From Acidimicrobiales bacterium (GTDB lineage Bacteria; Actinomycetota; Acidimicrobiia; Acidimicrobiales; Acidimicrobilacustridaceae), in NCBI GenBank assembly GCA_023264135.1, contig JALQSZ010000062.1, forward strand, positions 1 through 7,770: a stretch of 7,770 bases of DNA, given 5' to 3'. How positions within the stretch are numbered: position 1 is the stretch's first letter; every line of letters begins with the position of its first letter. The notes under the pieces were generated by a model, which had not been told where the DNA came from, did no database searches, and saw only the letters and a program-made list of their open reading frames with translations. A program made the translations under genes and the position numbers. Positions 5,573-7,770 of the stretch are shown here, in pieces.

Positions 5573-7282
5573 GTGCCCAGCCTGCGTGTCGGACTCGCCC
5601 AACTCAATACGGTCGTCGGCGACATCGACGGCAATACCTCTCGAATCATTGAGGTGATGGCTCGCGCCACAGAACGTGGCTGCGACATCGTGGCCTTTCC
5701 GGAACTCGCTATTACGGGCTATCCGCCCGAGGACCTCCTTCTTCGGTCTGGATTTGTCGACGATGTTCGAACTGCGCTCGATCGAATCGTGAGTGCATCA
5801 GGTTCTACGACAGCAATCATCGGATTCGTTGAGCAGGGCACTGCGTCACAACGCGCCGCTATTGATCATGGCGAAGTCGCCGAGTCGGCACCCGAAGCGA
5901 GCCGCCCGGTGCTGTTCAATGCTGCTGCCGTTGTTGCCAATGGCGCGTTGAGCGGCGTGTACCGCAAGCGCGAGCTTCCGAACTACTCGGTGTTCGATGA
6001 GGCGCGCTACTTCGTTCCCGGTGATGGACCGGTTCCAACCTTCGAAACGCACGGCGTTCGATTTGGTGTCTCCATTTGTGAAGATGCATGGACTCACGAT
6101 GGTCCAATCGCTGAGCTTGGTCGTCAGTCAGTTGAACTGATCATCAACATCAATGCGTCGCCGTTCAACGTTGGAAAGTCTCAAGAGCGCGCTGCAGTTG
6201 TGTCAGAACGCGCTCGTGAAGCATCAACGAAAATCGCCTACGTCAACCAAGTTGGTGGTCAGGACGAACTTGTCTTCGACGGCGATTCAATGGTGGTTGC
6301 AGCAGACGGAACGATGCTCGCCCGTGCTCCCCGGTTTGTTGAAGATCTCTTCGTCGTTGACGTCGAGGTTGCGCATGCCAATGAAACAGCGAATCGTCCT
6401 CAAATTGAAGCGCTTGGAACAGCAGAAACGCTTTCCGAAGAAGCCGAAGTATGGAACGCGCTGGTGCTCGCCACTCGCGACTTTGTGGCAAAAAATCGTT
6501 TCTCCGATGTAGTGATTGGCTTGTCGGGCGGCGTCGACTCGGCGCTCGTCGCCGCGATTGCAGTCGATGCGGTGGGTGCCGAACATGTGCACGGTGTGTT
6601 GATGCCGTCGCGGTATTCAAGTGATCATTCGATTTCCGATGCAGTGCAACTCGCCGAAAACTTGGGTGTCGATCATCGAACGATTGCGATTGAACCCGGT
6701 CATGCCGCACTCATGGAGATGCTTGCGTCGTCCTACGACGGAAAGGCGATTGGTCTCGCCGAAGAAAATCTTCAAAGTCGACTTCGTGCTGTCACATTGA
6801 TGGGCCTGTCGAACGCGTTCGGTTGGTTGTTGCTCAATACCGGCAACAAGAGCGAGTCGTCAGTTGGCTACTCAACCTTGTACGGAGACTCCGCTGGCGG
6901 CTACGCCGTCATTAAAGACGTCTCGAAACTCTTGGTGTATCGACTTTGTCGTTATCGAAACGAACGTGCCGGTCGCGAACTCATTCCGGAAAACGTGTTG
7001 GTGAAACCACCGTCGGCGGAACTTCGGCCCGATCAACGAGACGATCAAAGTCTTCCTCCGTATGAAGAACTCGATCCGATTCTGGCGATGTACGTCGAAG
7101 GTGATCACTCGATCGAGGAAATCATCGACGCTGGTCATGACCCCGCAGTTGTGCACCGAATTGTTGGACTCGTTGATCTGGCGGAGTACAAGCGGCGTCA
7201 GTCGCCGCCGGGACCTCGAGTGACATCGAAAGCGTTTGGCAAAGATCGTCGCCTTCCGATCGTGAATCGGTATCGCCGGTAG
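5573..7282 (+). CDS. nadE: Glutamine-dependent NAD+ synthetase
   Basis: This enzyme performs the last step of NAD+ synthesis: ATP-dependent amidation of nicotinic acid adenine dinucleotide, with ammonia released from glutamine. The 569 residues form two domains. The N-terminal nitrilase/CN-hydrolase glutaminase (about 1-265) shows a complete catalytic triad: Glu44 in AFPELAITGYPPEDLL, Lys132 in YRKRELPNY, and Cys169 in GVSICEDAW. The C-terminal NAD synthase domain (about 290-569) has the ATP-pyrophosphatase loop SGGVDS at 318-323, GNKSE near 424-428, GYSTLYGDSAGG at 432-443, PPSAEL at 479-484, and the closing RRQSPPG / KAFGKDRRLPI-N-Y segment. Its length matches the compact ~540-570-residue glutamine-dependent type, not the ~680-residue mycobacterial enzyme. 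The GTG start is fixed by an in-frame stop 12 nt upstream and by family alignment of the first residues (SLRVGLAQLN). It is divergent from glnE across 45 bp and followed after 30 bp by another + strand gene. Confidence 0.96.
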   Translation: MPSLRVGLAQLNTVVGDIDGNTSRIIEVMARATERGCDIVAFPELAITGYPPEDLLLRSGFVDDVRTALDRIVSASGSTTAIIGFVEQGTASQRAAIDHGEVAESAPEASRPVLFNAAAVVANGALSGVYRKRELPNYSVFDEARYFVPGDGPVPTFETHGVRFGVSICEDAWTHDGPIAELGRQSVELIININASPFNVGKSQERAAVVSERAREASTKIAYVNQVGGQDELVFDGDSMVVAADGTMLARAPRFVEDLFVVDVEVAHANETANRPQIEALGTAETLSEEAEVWNALVLATRDFVAKNRFSDVVIGLSGGVDSALVAAIAVDAVGAEHVHGVLMPSRYSSDHSISDAVQLAENLGVDHRTIAIEPGHAALMEMLASSYDGKAIGLAEENLQSRLRAVTLMGLSNAFGWLLLNTGNKSESSVGYSTLYGDSAGGYAVIKDVSKLLVYRLCRYRNERAGRELIPENVLVKPPSAELRPDQRDDQSLPPYEELDPILAMYVEGDHSIEEIIDAGHDPAVVHRIVGLVDLAEYKRRQSPPGPRVTSKAFGKDRRLPIVNRYRR

Positions 7283-7300
7283 TTGCGCTATCGCTTCCCC

Positions 7301-7306
7301 TAACCT
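7301..7306 (+). promoter_or_regulatory. Predicted -10 element (TAACCT) of a leaderless promoter for the right-edge gene
   Basis: TAACCT lies in the 30-bp gap after nadE and ends 6 nt before the ATG at 7313. Its TAA is an in-frame stop 12 nt upstream of the ATG, as at nadE, so no longer start exists. No Shine-Dalgarno and no consensus -35 (ggtagt 17 bp upstream) are visible. The gene may therefore be transcribed separately from nadE as well as by read-through. Confidence 0.5.
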
Positions 7307-7312
7307 GCACGC

Positions 7313-7770
7313 ATGGCGTTTCTCACCGCAGGCGAATCTGTTGAGCGCATGGCGACCTACTGTCGGGTCGAGCAGTTGCTCTTTGGTTTGCTTGGTGGAT
7401 GGGCTGCTGAGGTCGAACGTCCTGAAGCGAAACTCGCGCTACTCACTGCCGCTGATCACAGTGCGTGGCGGGCCAAGCGATGGTTCGAGATGTTGCCGAC
7501 CGCTCCACCAGGACCTGACGCGTTCCTGAACACCACCGTCGTTGAACGCGAGTCCTTCGCGCTGCTTACGGATCTGGTCGGCACTTCGCAGGGTGCCCGC
7601 ATGGTCGTGGCCTATGAAGAGCTGCTCCCGGGCCTGCGAGATGCGATGACGACCCACCTCGACCGCACAACCGCAGTTGCCGATGGCCCTGTGCGGCGCA
7701 TGTTGAACATCGCCATCACCGACGTCGTCAACGATCTTCGCGATGGCATCGGGCCCATGGAGTTGGTGCT
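7313..7770 (+). CDS. Uncharacterised helical protein, possibly ferritin-like fold, 3' partial
   Basis: An open frame with no stop runs from ATG 7313 to the right edge (152 complete codons), so the C-terminus is missing. Coding is supported by codon use like the neighbouring genes, by start-site geometry identical to nadE, and by tight spacing. The sequence predicts a soluble, mostly alpha-helical protein: helix around residues 8-34 (VERMATYCRVEQLLFGLLGGW), another around 38-60 containing DHSAW, a third around 76-118 (YEELLPGLRDAMTTHL), and a fourth around 127-145. Spaced acidic and His residues (Glu20, Asp48/His49, Glu103, His115, Asp137) could be metal ligands of a ferritin-like four-helix bundle. 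That is an inference from pattern only. It resembles short conserved proteins I associate with Acidimicrobiia, of unknown function. No signal peptide or membrane helix is seen. I assign no biochemical role. Confidence 0.75.
   Translation, partial: MAFLTAGESVERMATYCRVEQLLFGLLGGWAAEVERPEAKLALLTAADHSAWRAKRWFEMLPTAPPGPDAFLNTTVVERESFALLTDLVGTSQGARMVVAYEELLPGLRDAMTTHLDRTTAVADGPVRRMLNIAITDVVNDLRDGIGPMELV

Noticed and set aside
5020..5688. Long open frames overlapping the glnE 5' end and nadE start on both strands (5020-5688 -, 5043-5657 +)
   Set aside because: They overlap two secure, conserved genes and read as shifted-frame or antisense shadows rich in Ser/Arg/Pro with no family resemblance.
1..7770. 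Mobile element, CRISPR array, defence island or other novel multi-gene system
   Set aside because: No direct repeats, transposase, integrase, tRNA attachment site or regularly spaced repeats were seen, and four of the six genes are familiar enzymes in an ordinary housekeeping layout. The HNH protein looks secreted and does not resemble a restriction or defence component.

Overview
The window looks like a stretch of ordinary chromosome from a moderate-GC actinobacterium, most likely of class Acidimicrobiia (Ilumatobacter-like lineages). This rests on three things: the glnE type, a secreted DUF1524-type HNH nuclease with an Excalibur tail, and a small helical protein of a kind I associate with Acidimicrobiia. 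Genus and species cannot be read from the sequence. Coding density is very high: no intergenic gap exceeds about 52 bp, and there is no RNA gene, insertion sequence, CRISPR array or prophage signature.

Layout, left to right. (1) On the + strand, the 3' end of a probably secreted HNH nuclease with a Pro/Thr/Ala linker and a C-terminal Excalibur calcium-binding motif. A nitroreductase-family flavoprotein follows on the same strand. (2) On the - strand, the stop codon of an amidohydrolase-2 family metal-dependent hydrolase abuts the nitroreductase stop with no base between them. Upstream of it, and probably co-transcribed, is glnE, the two-headed glutamine synthetase adenylyltransferase / adenylyl-removing enzyme. 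(3) A 45-bp divergent spacer separates glnE from nadE (glutamine-dependent NAD+ synthetase, + strand). (4) After nadE comes the 5' part of an uncharacterised helical, possibly ferritin-like protein that runs off the right edge.

The most informative signal is regulatory. Every gene that appears to head a transcription unit (nitroreductase, glnE, nadE, right-edge gene) has a TANNNT hexamer ending exactly 6 or 7 nt before its start codon, with no usable Shine-Dalgarno sequence. This is the arrangement expected for leaderless mRNAs. The one gene that seems to lie inside an operon, the amidohydrolase, instead has a near-perfect Shine-Dalgarno. The motif also moves the glnE start inward to a GTG at 5527, which removes an apparent overlap with nadE. 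It leaves glnE and nadE with face-to-face promoters too close for two polymerases to bind at once.

Functionally, glnE and nadE both touch glutamine: GlnE sets the activity of glutamine synthetase, and NadE burns glutamine to make NAD+. Their shared promoter region is the best candidate here for a regulatory link. I found no evidence of a previously undescribed multi-gene system.
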